A DNA stretch of 64,000 nt from Thalassorhabdus alkalitolerans (GCF_042656585.1 NZ_JBHSPG010000023.1), one strand, 5' to 3'. Shown: positions 1 to 8,955, counted from the first letter of the stretch. The notes: generated by a model not told the origin, from the sequence alone. Program-made: numbers and translations.

Positions 1-1
1 A

Positions 2-2443
2 GCAGAAAAATATTTAGACCTTCCACTAGAAGATGTACTAGGAGACCGCTTTGGACGTTACAGCAAATATATCATCCAAGAACGAGCTCTTCCCGACGCC
101 AGAGACGGGCTTAAGCCCGTTCAGCGCCGGATATTATATGCCATGCTTAAAGATGGCAATACGTCGGATAAGCCTTTCAGAAAAGCAGCAAAAACCGTAG
201 GGAACGTAATCGGGAACTATCATCCTCATGGTGATAGTTCTGTTTATGAGGCTATGGTAAGAATGAGCCAAGAGTGGAAAGTGCGTAATTTATTAATTGA
301 AATGCATGGGAATAATGGCTCCATTGATGGTGACCCACCGGCAGCCATGCGTTATACGGAAGCCAGGTTATCTTCTATTGCCCAGGAGCTTTTGCAGGAT
401 ATCGAGAAAGAAACTGTAGAATTCATTCCGAATTTCGATGACACACAGGAAGAGCCGGTAGTCCTGCCAGCTATGTATCCTAATTTGCTTGTAAATGGCT
501 CAACGGGTATATCGTCTGGATATGCTACAGACATTCCACCTCATAACTTAAATGAAGTCATAGACGCTGCAATCATGCAGATCGATGATCCGGAGTGCAC
601 AGTGCAAGAATTAATGACTGTTTTGCGTGGGCCTGATTTTCCTACTGGAGGTATTGTGCAAGGGGTAGATGGAATTAGAAAAGCCTACGAAACAGGTAAA
701 GGTAAAGTGGTTGTCCGGGCGAAAACAGATATTGAGGATATTCGCGGCGGGAAGCAGCAAATTGTCATTACCGAAGTTCCTTATGAGGTTGTGAAAGCAA
801 ATCTTGTAAAGAAAATGGATGAGCTTCGATTTGATAAAAAAGTGGAAGGAATAGCTGAAGTCCGTGATGATACCGACCGGACAGGACTTCGAATTGTTAT
901 TGAAGTGAAAAAGGAAGCAGACGCTGAGGGTATTTTAAACTACTTGTACAAAAACACAGACTTACAGGTTACTTATAATTTTAATATGGTCGCTATTCAT
1001 AACAGGACACCTCAGCTTCTTGGCCTTAAACAGCTGCTGCACTCTTATATCACTCACCAAAAAGAAGTAGTTACAAACAGATCCAGGCATGAACTGCGGA
1101 AAGCAAAAGAAAGACAGCATATCGTAGAAGGATTAAAGAAAGCTATTTCCATTCTCGATGAAGTAATCGAAACCATCCGAAGCTCTAAGGATAAAAAAGA
1201 CGCAAAAAACAACCTTATCAGCCGCTTTGAATTTTCAGAACCACAAGCAGAAGCAATTGTGACGCTCCAGCTTTATCGTTTAACGAACACTGATATTACA
1301 ACCTTAGATAACGAATCAAATGAGCTTGCTAAAGAAATTGAAAAGCTCGAAAGGATTCTTTCCAGTGAAAAGAATCTTTTTGCTGTCATAAAAAAAGATT
1401 TAAAGAAGATCAAAAAGACCTATGGAGACGAACGGAGAACGGTCATTGAAGAGAAAATCCAGGAGTTAAAAATCGACTTAGAAGTTATGGTCCCTTCAGA
1501 GGATGTCATTGTCTCCGTAACAAAGGAAGGGTACGTAAAACGCACAAGTCTCAGATCCTATTCTTCCTCTAAAAATGAACGCCCTGGAATGAAGGAAACA
1601 GACGATCTTATTTACTTTAATGAATTAAACACTACAGATACCCTTTTATTATTTACCAAGAAGGGGCAGTACTTGTATATGCCAATTCATGAATTACCTG
1701 ATATTCGGTGGAAAGATAACGGTCAGCACGTTGGCAATATTGTTCAGCTCGACCGGGAGGATGAACTGCTTAAAGCGATTGCTGTGAGAGAATTTACAGA
1801 AGACAGTAATTTATTATTTTTTACAAAAAACGGAATGGCCAAGAAAACAAGCCTGCAGGCATATAAGGCCCAGAGATATTCCAAGGCCCTCGTTGCAGTT
1901 AAGGTGAAAGAAAATGATGAAGTCGTGAATGTAGAAATGACCAATGGAAACGAAGAAGTCTTTATAGGCACAAAACTTGGTTACGGACTTCGTTTCCTTG
2001 AATCAGAAGTTAGTTTAGTCGGGCAGCGTGCTGCCGGGGTCAAAGGAATAAACCTGAAAGATGGAGATGAAGTAATTAACGGATTAACATTTGATCTGTC
2101 AAAAGAGGAACAGGCAGTAATTGGACTAATTACACAAAGAGGGTCCATGAAGAAGATGCCTATTCAGGAGTTCGAAACTTCTACGCGGGCAAAACGGGGT
2201 CTTGTCATGTTACGAGAGTTAAAATCCAAGCCCCATCAAGTGGTAGGTTTAGAAAAATTCGAAACAAACGATGTAATTGCAGTGCAAACTGAAAATGAAG
2301 AAGTTACACATATAGAAACCAGCATTTTAAGAAACACTGACAGGTACAGCAACGGCTCTTTTGTCGTGGATACAAAAAAGAACGGAGACGTTTCTGAAGC
2401 ATGGAAATATACTAGCCACATAAAGACAGAAGAACAAGAGTAG
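2..2443 (+). CDS. parC: DNA topoisomerase IV subunit A (5' end outside window)
   Basis: This is the DNA-cleaving subunit of topoisomerase IV, which with ParE decatenates replicated chromosomes. The reading frame is open from base 2; the first visible residues match the family N-terminus (LPLEDVLGDRFGRYSKYI), so only a few codons are missing. The catalytic tyrosine lies in AAMRYTEARLS, about visible residue 118. The quinolone-resistance region GDSSVYEAM keeps the usual Ser and Glu, so no classical target mutation is seen. The C-terminal half carries the beta-pinwheel DNA-wrapping blades (for example VSVTKEGYVKR and FFTKNGMAKK). There is no clear GyrA box, which favours ParC over GyrA. parE would be expected just upstream, outside the window. 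A terminator follows the stop codon. Confidence 0.95.
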   Translation, partial: AEKYLDLPLEDVLGDRFGRYSKYIIQERALPDARDGLKPVQRRILYAMLKDGNTSDKPFRKAAKTVGNVIGNYHPHGDSSVYEAMVRMSQEWKVRNLLIEMHGNNGSIDGDPPAAMRYTEARLSSIAQELLQDIEKETVEFIPNFDDTQEEPVVLPAMYPNLLVNGSTGISSGYATDIPPHNLNEVIDAAIMQIDDPECTVQELMTVLRGPDFPTGGIVQGVDGIRKAYETGKGKVVVRAKTDIEDIRGGKQQIVITEVPYEVVKANLVKKMDELRFDKKVEGIAEVRDDTDRTGLRIVIEVKKEADAEGILNYLYKNTDLQVTYNFNMVAIHNRTPQLLGLKQLLHSYITHQKEVVTNRSRHELRKAKERQHIVEGLKKAISILDEVIETIRSSKDKKDAKNNLISRFEFSEPQAEAIVTLQLYRLTNTDITTLDNESNELAKEIEKLERILSSEKNLFAVIKKDLKKIKKTYGDERRTVIEEKIQELKIDLEVMVPSEDVIVSVTKEGYVKRTSLRSYSSSKNERPGMKETDDLIYFNELNTTDTLLLFTKKGQYLYMPIHELPDIRWKDNGQHVGNIVQLDREDELLKAIAVREFTEDSNLLFFTKNGMAKKTSLQAYKAQRYSKALVAVKVKENDEVVNVEMTNGNEEVFIGTKLGYGLRFLESEVSLVGQRAAGVKGINLKDGDEVINGLTFDLSKEEQAVIGLITQRGSMKKMPIQEFETSTRAKRGLVMLRELKSKPHQVVGLEKFETNDVIAVQTENEEVTHIETSILRNTDRYSNGSFVVDTKKNGDVSEAWKYTSHIKTEEQE

Positions 2444-2466
2444 TACAGGCAATCTTAAATGAGAAA

Positions 2467-2495
2467 GAAGATCGCTAAAGAAGCGGTCTTTTTTC
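2467..2495 (+). terminator. Terminator of parC
   Basis: The hairpin AGATCGCT-AAAG-AGCGGTCT (one G-U pair) is followed directly by six T, 25 bases after the parC stop codon. Confidence 0.8.
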
Positions 2496-2562
2496 ATGCT
2501 ACCCAACATTATAGAATTCACCATAATATAATTATGTTAACTTAAACAAGGATGGTACATAT

Positions 2563-3060
2563 ATGAGATTAGGAACACACTTAATAGGAGCCACTGCAGC
2601 TGCCACTGCCTATTATACAATCAGTCCATTATCTTTTACTGATATAGCAACAGTAGGTGGCGTTTATTTGGCTAGCAGCATTGCAGGCGGATTATTGCCT
2701 GATATCTGCAGCCCGAGGTCCTGGATAGGGAGAAGGCTGCCCCTGATTGCCACCATTATTAGCAAAACGTTTGGACACCGGACCTTTACACACAGCTTTC
2801 TGTTTTTATTTATTATTTATTTCTTTACTCAATCAATAGAAGGGGAGTGGGGGCTTGCAGTTCAAACAGGTCTGTTAGTTGGGATAGCAAGTCATTTGCT
2901 TCTTGATATGATGACTTCTCGAGGAGTTCATTTATTTTTTCCAATTAAATTTCCAGTTCGTTTTCCTTTTTTCACTAAAACAGGCTCAACGGTAGGAGAA
3001 GGGAGTATTGCTGTACTTCTTACACTTTGGGTGGTTTATTTTGCTGTTACTTATTTGTAA
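2563..3060 (+). CDS. YdjM/DUF457-family membrane protein (predicted metal-dependent hydrolase), YvsG-like
   Basis: The 165-residue protein has several hydrophobic segments and the family's conserved polar motifs: an N-terminal GTHLIGA, a central SSIAGGLLPDICSPRS and, around residues 70-110, HRTFTHSF and SHLLLDMMTSRGVHLFFP. These His/Asp motifs define the YdjM/DUF457 family of membrane-bound predicted metal-dependent hydrolases; B. subtilis YvsG and YfhP belong to it. The substrate is unknown. The ATG is preceded by AAGGATGG at workable spacing. It appears to be monocistronic between the parC terminator and the yflT promoter. Confidence 0.8.
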   Translation: MRLGTHLIGATAAATAYYTISPLSFTDIATVGGVYLASSIAGGLLPDICSPRSWIGRRLPLIATIISKTFGHRTFTHSFLFLFIIYFFTQSIEGEWGLAVQTGLLVGIASHLLLDMMTSRGVHLFFPIKFPVRFPFFTKTGSTVGEGSIAVLLTLWVVYFAVTYL

Positions 3061-3071
3061 TGTTCAAGTTA

Positions 3072-3097
3072 GTTTTAACCTTCTACCAACGGGGTAA
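3072..3097 (+). promoter_or_regulatory. Sigma-B type promoter of the YflT gene
   Basis: GTTTTA (3072-3077) and GGGTAA (3092-3097) are separated by 14 bases. This resembles the Bacillus sigma-B consensus GTTTAA-N(13-15)-GGGWAW. It lies 42 bases before the start of a YflT-family general stress gene, which makes the match more credible. Confidence 0.65.
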
Positions 3098-3138
3098 TTC
3101 TATTTCTGAAACGAATTAACTTCGAGGAGGCGATTTAT

Positions 3139-3480
3139 TTGAGTACACACACATTGCTACGCACAGATGAAGAAGTTATGGAAAAAGTTGAATCGTTAAA
3201 AAGCCAGGGAATAAATGAAAACAATATCTATGTCCTTTCCCATGATAAACAGCATACTAATCAGCTTGCAGATGAAACGGATGCAAATACAGTTGGTACT
3301 ACAGAGACTGGATTAGATACTACAGTGAAAAACCTTTTTAGAAAAAAAGGTGATGAACTGAGAGCAAAAATGCAGGAAATGGGAATTGATGAAGCAGAAG
3401 CAAATGAACTAGAGGAAGAACTTGATGAAGGTAAAATACTGGTTGTTGTAAAAGATGAAGGACCAGATGCAAATCTTTAA
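3139..3480 (+). CDS. yflT: General stress protein of the YflT (heat-induced stress protein) family
   Basis: The 113-residue acidic, soluble protein begins with an ALRTDEEVMEKVESL-like region (here LLRTDEEVMEKVESLKSQG) and runs through NNIYVLSHD, the typical YflT/GsmA-like fold. In Bacillus, members of this family belong to the sigma-B general stress regulon; their biochemical role is unknown. The start is TTG, chosen because GAGGAGG sits 9 bases upstream and no ATG with a ribosome site is available. A sigma-B-like promoter lies upstream and a strong terminator downstream, so the gene is a single transcription unit. The C-terminus is rich in Glu/Asp (ELEEELDEGKILVVV). Confidence 0.85.
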   Translation: MSTHTLLRTDEEVMEKVESLKSQGINENNIYVLSHDKQHTNQLADETDANTVGTTETGLDTTVKNLFRKKGDELRAKMQEMGIDEAEANELEEELDEGKILVVVKDEGPDANL

Positions 3481-3520
3481 GTGTGAAGTTCTTTAGAAAG
3501 CTACACTTATATTGAAAAGT

Positions 3521-3566
3521 AACCTGGATAAGGGCGCTTTAAAAGCGTCCATTATTCAGGTTTTTT
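3521..3566 (+). terminator. Terminator of the YflT gene
   Basis: A long stem pairs AACCTG..ATAA..GGCGCTTT with AAAGCGTCC..TTAT..CAGGTT and ends in six T. Confidence 0.85.
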
Positions 3567-3651
3567 ATATGTAATGATAAAGGAATATATTGAGGGGAAA
3601 GTATTAGTATAAAACTTGTAAGGTAAAACCTTAATTATGGGGGGTGATGAT

Positions 3652-3915
3652 ATGAAGATACAAGGTAACATAATTGCAGGTGAGTTTGATGAAAAAATGA
3701 ATGAGTTTACGTTGCAAGAGATCAAATATTTTACCACCCAATCCACACTAAGAGTAAATCAATTTACTACACTTTATAATTTTTTGTCTAAACACCAAAA
3801 TGAAAGCGACCGGCAAGTTTTAACCCTATATGATCAAATGCCAGTATTTTTAACAAATAAAGAAATAGAGCAATTAATAGAGGACTTAGATAAAATAAAA
3901 CCATTATACAATTAA
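3652..3915 (+). CDS. Hypothetical protein, 87 aa
   Basis: This is a small soluble protein I do not recognise. The frame is open from an ATG at 3637, but the ATG at 3652 fits better because GGGGGTGAT lies just before it. The protein has an alternating N-terminal part (MKIQGNIIAGEFDEKMNEF) and a helical, acidic C-terminal part (NKEIEQLIEDLDKIK). No signal peptide or membrane segment is seen. It ends three bases before the broken EamA transporter, so this may be the edge of a rearrangement. Confidence 0.6.
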   Translation: MKIQGNIIAGEFDEKMNEFTLQEIKYFTTQSTLRVNQFTTLYNFLSKHQNESDRQVLTLYDQMPVFLTNKEIEQLIEDLDKIKPLYN

Positions 3916-3918
3916 GTT

Positions 3919-4381
3919 ATGGGGATTATACTGCTTACAGGCGCCTACAACACTGACTCAATTTCAGTAAGTTTTTTAGGAGTGGCAGCTGGGCTTGCTG
4001 CTGGCCTTTCTTATGCATTGTTTATATTCGGGTTTAAAAATGCTTCTTCTATCGGAAAGCCGCAGACCACATTAACCATCGCCTTTTTTTCGTTTTGTCT
4101 CCTCCTTTTTCTTTTTGCGGACAATGGGGAAGCAGCTTAGTGTGATGACATCAAGTGATATAGGATGGTTTCTTCTATTAGGGATCGCAGGGGCTGGAAT
4201 TTCATTTATATTCTATGTGATAGGTATTCGGTGGACTGCTCTCACAACTGCTTCGATGGTCGCCATGGTAGAGCCGGTGACAGCTTCATTATTTGGCTTT
4301 CTACTTACTACCATTCAACTTCTTGGAATGGTGGTCATCTTAGGTACAGTCACCGTGCTTAGTGTGAAGCAGTCCAAATAA
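3919..4381 (+). pseudogene. EamA/DMT-family transporter, 5'-truncated and frameshifted
   Basis: Two overlapping frames (3919-4140 and 4115-4381) together encode the second half of a drug/metabolite transporter of the EamA type. Visible parts are hydrophobic helices such as GVAAGLAAGLSYALFIFGFK, the helix GIRWTALTTASMVAMVEPV and the C-terminal VVILGTVTVLSVKQ. Intact family members have about 300 residues and ten helices; here the first five are missing and a frame change is needed near 4115-4135. The repeat-two motif with the Glu-Pro (VEPV) is intact. No promoter or ribosome site fits the beginning. This is a gene relic. Confidence 0.8.
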
Positions 4382-4421
4382 GAAAGTTGCTATCCAGCAA
4401 TTAACTTAACATACAGTCACT

Positions 4422-4468
4422 AAAATAAAAGGAAGAGACTTATGGGACAGCCTCTTCCATTTTATTTT
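4422..4468. terminator. Bidirectional hairpin after the EamA relic
   Basis: AAATAAAAGGAAGAG pairs with CTCTTCCATTTTATTT across a 14-base loop; the A/T flanks give a T-rich tail on either strand. Confidence 0.65.
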
Positions 4469-4960
4469 GGTCTATTTATTTGTTTGTCAGATATAACACT
4501 TTTCAGATACTCATGGAATTCCAGAAACATTTCTGTGGGAGTTATTTATTATCGAATAAATAAGGTTCTATCAATGGCGGCCGTATAGTCTCCTATATGG
4601 AACAACTTGGAGCTGTCATGCACTTCTTTCTTTCATTGTTTTTAGTGCATTATTTATATTCTTTGAAATATAGCTTGGTGGGAATTATTAATGATTTTCC
4701 TATCCACATTCTTTTTTTCTTGCGGATGTCCTGATTTTTGTGCCCTTTGGGAGGCCTTCTTTATTGCTATCTTAAGGGTAAGGATAGTGCAAAACTTTAT
4801 TTTAACTTATGATAAAATATGTTGTCAATAATAAATTTGTGATTTTTTCAAAAAAATGTTATAATAGTCTTGCTATTGTTTTTTCAATCGTATTCTGAAT
4901 TTCGCTGTATTTTTCTGCAAATAAAATTATGGATACGTGTCTACAAGGAGGACTTGAATA
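4469..4960. other. Gap of about 500 bases without a gene
   Basis: AT-rich sequence. A 46-codon open stretch from about 4598 (MEQLGAVMHFF...) reads like the relic of a membrane protein but has no ribosome site. The last 60 bases must hold the promoter of the next gene. I see no RNA gene or repeat. Confidence 0.5.
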
Positions 4961-5809
4961 ATGAATCTAATCAATAAGAAAGTTACCCACAAGCATTTTG
5001 GTATGGGTAGTATCGTTAAACATAATGACACTATTATAGAAATACATTTCGCATCGGAAAATAAAAAGTTCGTTTTCCCCGATGTATTTGGAAAGCACCT
5101 AAAACTGCATGACAAAAGTGATGCTAATTCACTTGATGAAATTATACAAAAAAAGGAAAACGAACGAAAGAAGGAAGAATGGAAGAAGGAAGAGGAAAGA
5201 AAATTACAACGAAAAAATCAGGAACTGCGCTTGGAACATAATAAACTTATGAAAAATCATAAACTTCATTCCGAATCACAAATGGTGTTTTGGTGTGACT
5301 CAGAAGAACAGAAGAGTTCTTTGTCAGAGTGGAAGGTTTTTGCAGGCGAAGTAAAAAGCGGTAATAACAAAGGGAACCCAAACAAACCTATCCGCTTGCA
5401 CCAAAATAGCGCTGTCCTGTTAACAGCAGTAGATTCCAGTGAAAAAGACAGACGTATTTTAGGTGTTTATATGGTGAATGAAGATTTTATTGGTAAGCTT
5501 TGTGAAGATGGATATATTCCTGCTCATTCAAAATACAAACTCCTACTTACAGAACAAGAATCGGAGCAAATGTATTTCTGGAAATATTATGCAAATGAAA
5601 AATCCCCCCATAAAATGACATGGAAGACAGGTAAATACCGTTATTTTGAAAATTCATTGATGGCACAAATTTTGCTTGATATAGTTGCGTTAAAAGATAA
5701 CTCAAAAGACCGAGAGCTGGCACAACAATTCTTTGAACATTTTTGTAAAATGAATCAGTTAACAGAACAAGATTTACCAAAGCCTAATGGTGCATTAATG
5801 CGTATATAG
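4961..5809 (+). CDS. Two-domain protein of unknown function (SH3-like N-terminus, PUA/EVE-like C-terminus?)
   Basis: I do not recognise this 282-residue protein by name. Residues 1-50 (KKVTHKHFGMGSIVKHND...IEIHF) look like the small beta-barrel seen at the ends of some helicases and in DUF3553-type proteins. Residues ~58-95 form a highly charged coiled coil (KKENERKKEEWKKEEERK). Residues ~105-270 contain MVFWCDSEE, SGNNKGNPNKPIRLHQNSA, VYMVNEDFIGKLCEDGYI and FWKYYAN; this Trp-rich alternating region with KP.RL resembles the PUA/EVE/ASCH superfamily of modified-base readers. That fold assignment is inference. AAGGAGG precedes the ATG. It stands alone in a decayed region, suggesting an acquired accessory gene. 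Confidence 0.6.
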   Translation: MNLINKKVTHKHFGMGSIVKHNDTIIEIHFASENKKFVFPDVFGKHLKLHDKSDANSLDEIIQKKENERKKEEWKKEEERKLQRKNQELRLEHNKLMKNHKLHSESQMVFWCDSEEQKSSLSEWKVFAGEVKSGNNKGNPNKPIRLHQNSAVLLTAVDSSEKDRRILGVYMVNEDFIGKLCEDGYIPAHSKYKLLLTEQESEQMYFWKYYANEKSPHKMTWKTGKYRYFENSLMAQILLDIVALKDNSKDRELAQQFFEHFCKMNQLTEQDLPKPNGALMRI

Positions 5810-5950
5810 ACACAAGCCCAAAGATAATAAGAATGGCAGGGACTTACACATGTTCCTACTATTCACCAATACAAACAGTGTCAGGGCACTGTTTGCTAAT
5901 AAATCACTAACCAGTTTTGTATATATGAGAACTGAACTGTTTGATTTATC

Positions 5951-6016
5951 CCCTTTAGGTAGACATGAAAAAAAGAGAGCATGATATTATGTTCTTAATC
6001 GTCTACCTGGAGGGGA
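5951..6016. repeat. Inverted repeat next to the IS relic
   Basis: CCCCTTTAGGTAGAC (5951-5965) and GTCTACCTGGAGGGG (6002-6016) are inverted copies with two mismatches around a 36-base spacer. The element lies just before the transposase relic and may be the subterminal end of the insertion sequence. Confidence 0.6.
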
Positions 6017-6054
6017 TTTTTCTGTGGAAAAAATAAACCTTTAAAGCATATACA

Positions 6055-6245
6055 AAGGGTTTAATGCGTGAAGTGGTTCGTTTGAAGATGGAAGAGGGAT
6101 GGTCTTACAGATGACTCCGTGAACGTTTTGAAAGTAGAGTGATGCCCAGATTGCTGAGTGGGTAAAGAAAGTTCAGAATGAGGAATCCTTTGATGATAAG
6201 CGAGGTCAATGGAACAAGAAGAAATGTAAAACCATGTAAGAGGGT
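6055..6245 (+). pseudogene. Relic of an IS3-type transposase OrfA (helix-turn-helix)
   Basis: Reading across frames gives LMREVVRLKMEEGWSYR, then a stop codon, then in another frame SDAQIAEWVKKVQNEESF and DDKRGQWNKKK, ending in stop codons. This is the order of a helix-turn-helix OrfA of the IS3 group in Bacillaceae (EVVRLK...EGWSYR...SDAQI..WV..VQNGESFED.RG.WNKK). It has at least two frameshifts and several stops. OrfB with its DDE motif is not seen. It is dead and marks an old insertion. Confidence 0.65.
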
Positions 6246-6329
6246 TAAATAGGAATGTTTCTTATTTATGCAACAATAAGAGGGGATGCAAAGATAGGAT
6301 TTAAAGGGTAATAGCAAGAATAAAACAAT

Positions 6330-6785
<456 letters not shown>

Positions 6786-6787
6786 AT

Positions 6788-6950
6788 CACGGTTTGAGTG
6801 ACCAGGGCTCAGTTTTTCCTATGATAAAGCGGCTGCCTTTGTTATTGTAAGCCCAAATCACTCCATCACATATTTCCTTCTGGGTTAACCACCGTGAATG
6901 GTTATTTTCAAATTCAAATCCCAGAATGACTTCCTTATAATTTAAGTTAG
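6788..6950 (-). pseudogene. Unknown gene fragment
   Basis: The minus strand is open for about 50 codons with coding-like content (NYKEVILGFEF, SRWLTQKEICDGVIWAYNN, RFIIGKTEPWSLKP) but has no start codon with a ribosome site. I do not recognise the family. It may be the C-terminal piece of the decayed gene just upstream. Confidence 0.4.
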
Positions 6951-6990
6951 GATAATTTTTGGCTCATGAGTTCTTCCCCCTTGAGTATTG

Positions 6991-7196
6991 TTATTTTCCT
7001 CCAAACACTCCCCGGTACGTAGACAAAGTGTATGGCATTTGATAAACAATCGTTTGGTTGGTCATAGGATGGTATGAAAGATTCCACCCTTCGAGAAACG
7101 ATCCTTTTTCTAATAGTTCTTTCTTTAAAAAATCTCCAACTCCTCTTTTGTAGACACCTCAAATACGTCAACACCCCATGTGTTCAAGACAGTCAT
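6991..7196 (-). pseudogene. Unknown small gene broken by a frameshift
   Basis: From an ATG at 7196 the minus strand reads MTVLNTWGVDVFEVSTKEEL and stops at a run of T. Removing one base lets it continue as LKKELLEKGSFLEGWNLSYH to GGK and a stop at 6991. The natural protein-like sequence across the shift suggests one recent frameshift in a ~68-residue gene. I do not recognise it, and no good ribosome site is seen. Confidence 0.45.
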
Positions 7197-7422
7197 TTGA
7201 GAGCTTATCTACGCCCAATATAAGCAGGATGGAATAGCTCCGCCCCCCCACAACGGCCCACACGAAAGGAGTCGGTCACGCAAGGTTCACCGTTGAAATA
7301 ATCTGCCCCTCGTGTCAACATTTTTTTTAAAAAAATAAGTCTTTAATTCTCCGGTGCTATCTTTTCCCTCTCCGTTAGAACCGGATAGAATAAAAAACTA
7401 CGAAACGTTCTAATAAGTTCAT

Positions 7423-7451
7423 CAAGGATACCTATAAAAGGTTATCCTTGA
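7423..7451. terminator. Hairpin downstream of the 58-aa membrane protein gene
   Basis: TCAAGGATACC pairs with GG(T)TATCCTTGA across TATAAAA, 10 bases beyond the stop codon of the minus-strand gene. No T run follows, so termination is uncertain. Confidence 0.45.
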
Positions 7452-7461
7452 ATACTTAAAT

Positions 7462-7638
7462 TCACCCTTCTTTTTTACACTTTATTTTTCTGAAAATAAA
7501 TGCAGAAAAGCAAATAATACAACCGACAAACATAATAACAAGACTTATGTAATAGGTATTAGATTCAGTCACTAACTGTAAAATAAGACCAGATAATACA
7601 ATAAAGTATCCTATCCATTCGTACAATTTGTAATTCAT
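7462..7638 (-). CDS. Small two-helix membrane protein, unknown
   Basis: The 58-residue protein is nearly all hydrophobic: helix 1 is around residues 7-23 (WIGYFIVLSGLILQLV), helix 2 around 29-50 (YISLVIMFVGCIICFSAFIF), with a basic tail (RKIKCKKEG). The ATG at 7638 is preferred over the upstream GTG at 7644 because GAGGGTG is then properly spaced. The function is unknown. Confidence 0.5.
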   Translation of the reverse strand: MNYKLYEWIGYFIVLSGLILQLVTESNTYYISLVIMFVGCIICFSAFIFRKIKCKKEG

Positions 7639-7644
7639 TTTCAC

Positions 7645-8140
7645 ACCCTCAAATCATCAATTTATTACTTTATATTTTCATTTATCAACGCTTTATTAAC
7701 CGCCGTGATATCGATATCTGTAGTATAAAACCTGTCTCTTCAATACTTTTCAAAAGTTACTCCTTCATAGCTGCTTTCCAAGAACAAGATTATAATCCTT
7801 TAAGTTATCTAACATTCTAACGTATTAATGAGGTTAGGGATTGGAAGTACATCCTCGTTGATTCCAGACAAACAAAAGAATGGATTTATCGCGGATGGTG
7901 AAACACGGAAAAACCTTTCGGCTTCACTATGTATATGAAGACGAAAAAGGATTTTTGAATAAGTGTTTTTACTATTGTTATAGACTATACTAGCATCCTA
8001 TGGGAGGAAGTTAGATGAATTTTTAAGTTTCTTTGGTTGTTGTGGGATTTATAATCCTAACAATAAAACAATAAAAGAACACAAAAAAGGTATATCTGAT
8101 CCCAAAGAAAAACCGTAAAAGGTCTTTGTTGAAATATAAT
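7645..8140. other. Gap with scattered relics
   Basis: Short open pieces occur (for example MVKHGKTFRLHYVYEDEKGF near 7898 and KYILVDSRQTKEWIYRGW near 7847), each ending in stops in its own frame. They may come from a decayed mobile-element gene but are too short to name. No intact gene is seen. Confidence 0.4.
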
Positions 8141-8299
8141 GTGAAAAACATTATACTTCTCATTTTCTCCGTTATGATATTTACCTTTAACCTGCCGCTA
8201 GGGACCTTTTTCATATTAGCAGCAGTTACGTTTGTGAGTGTTGTTCTTCATGAGTTGTTTGGCTTAACTGATAAGGATCGCTATAGAAAAGATCAATAA
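8141..8299 (+). CDS. Possible small membrane protein, 52 aa
   Basis: A GTG-started frame gives two hydrophobic stretches (NIILLIFSVMIFTFNL and TFFILAAVTFVSVVLH) followed by ELFGLTDKDRYRKDQ. The sequence looks protein-like, but no good ribosome site precedes GTG or the TTG codons at 8126 and 8129. It may be a fragment of a longer, decayed gene. Confidence 0.3.
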   Translation: MKNIILLIFSVMIFTFNLPLGTFFILAAVTFVSVVLHELFGLTDKDRYRKDQ

Positions 8300-8630
8300 A
8301 TCTGAGTTTTTTTGTATCGCGCCACTTCCCCCTTCCCTCTTAGGCTTCCGTAACTGCAATTCGGTGTATGAATCAAGTAAGTTCTCCTCCTTGGGAAAAA
8401 GAACTATCTGCTTATTATTATAACTAAAAGAATTATATTAACACTCTAATGGTAAAACAAAGAGAGAAATGCATTTCTTATTTAAATTAGACCTCTTATT
8501 GAGGTAAGGGTACTTTGTATATTCTTTTAGTATTATCATATGCTCAGCTTAAGCTGAACCTCTTCCAGGAGTTACCTATGTCCACTTCCTGATATGTATT
8601 TATGGGATCTATCTTTTTTATTAATTTATG
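8300..8630. other. Gap of about 330 bases without a gene
   Basis: AT-rich. I see no gene. GCTCAGCTTAAGCTGAAC near 8541 contains the short palindrome TCAGCTTAAGCTGA. The promoter of the following small-protein genes must lie here. Confidence 0.4.
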
Positions 8631-8643
8631 AAAGGTGGAGGTT

Positions 8644-8955
8644 ATGGCAGTTCTTTATGTAATCTCTCTATTTTATTTATTTGTTGTAGCATGCTTTTTC
8701 TTTGACTCCTTTGGGTATTTTATTGCTGCAGGTCTCTCCTCAATATTAAGTCACGTCAATCCTACGTATTTTCTAGAGGTTAAAAACATACCGGGGATTG
8801 GCAATACTATCCTATTTGCACTTGGTTTAAGTTTACTTTTTATCTGGCTTATGATGATTCCAATTCTATTAAATAGTGCAAAAGTGAAAAAACAAATCAC
8901 TTATAAAAATACTGCAAAACAAGAAGTAGCAGCTGCCAAGAAAAAAAATCAATAG
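8644..8955 (+). CDS. Small membrane protein, unknown (first of three)
   Basis: The 103-residue protein has two strong hydrophobic segments (residues ~4-30, VLYVISLFYLFVVACFFF, and ~55-80, TILFALGLSLLFIWLMMIPI) and a basic Lys-rich tail (KVKKQITYKNTAKQEVAAAKKK). The ATG at 8644 fits the AAAGGTGGAG ribosome site. It is followed at 53 and 73 bases by two more small membrane-protein genes in the same direction, so the three are probably co-transcribed. I do not recognise the family. Confidence 0.6.
   Translation: MAVLYVISLFYLFVVACFFFDSFGYFIAAGLSSILSHVNPTYFLEVKNIPGIGNTILFALGLSLLFIWLMMIPILLNSAKVKKQITYKNTAKQEVAAAKKKNQ

Noticed and set aside
5951..6016. Inverted repeat as a terminator of the 282-aa gene
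   Set aside because: The spacer is 36 bases, there is no T run after the stem on the plus strand, and it lies beside the transposase relic, so an IS origin is more likely.
7240..7330. GC-rich patch with a run of C and a run of T as a possible RNA gene
   Set aside because: No stem structure of tRNA or small-RNA type could be drawn and there is no clear promoter or terminator.
8023..8214. 63-codon frame on the minus strand
   Set aside because: It is antisense to a more protein-like plus-strand frame at 8141-8299 and has no ribosome site.
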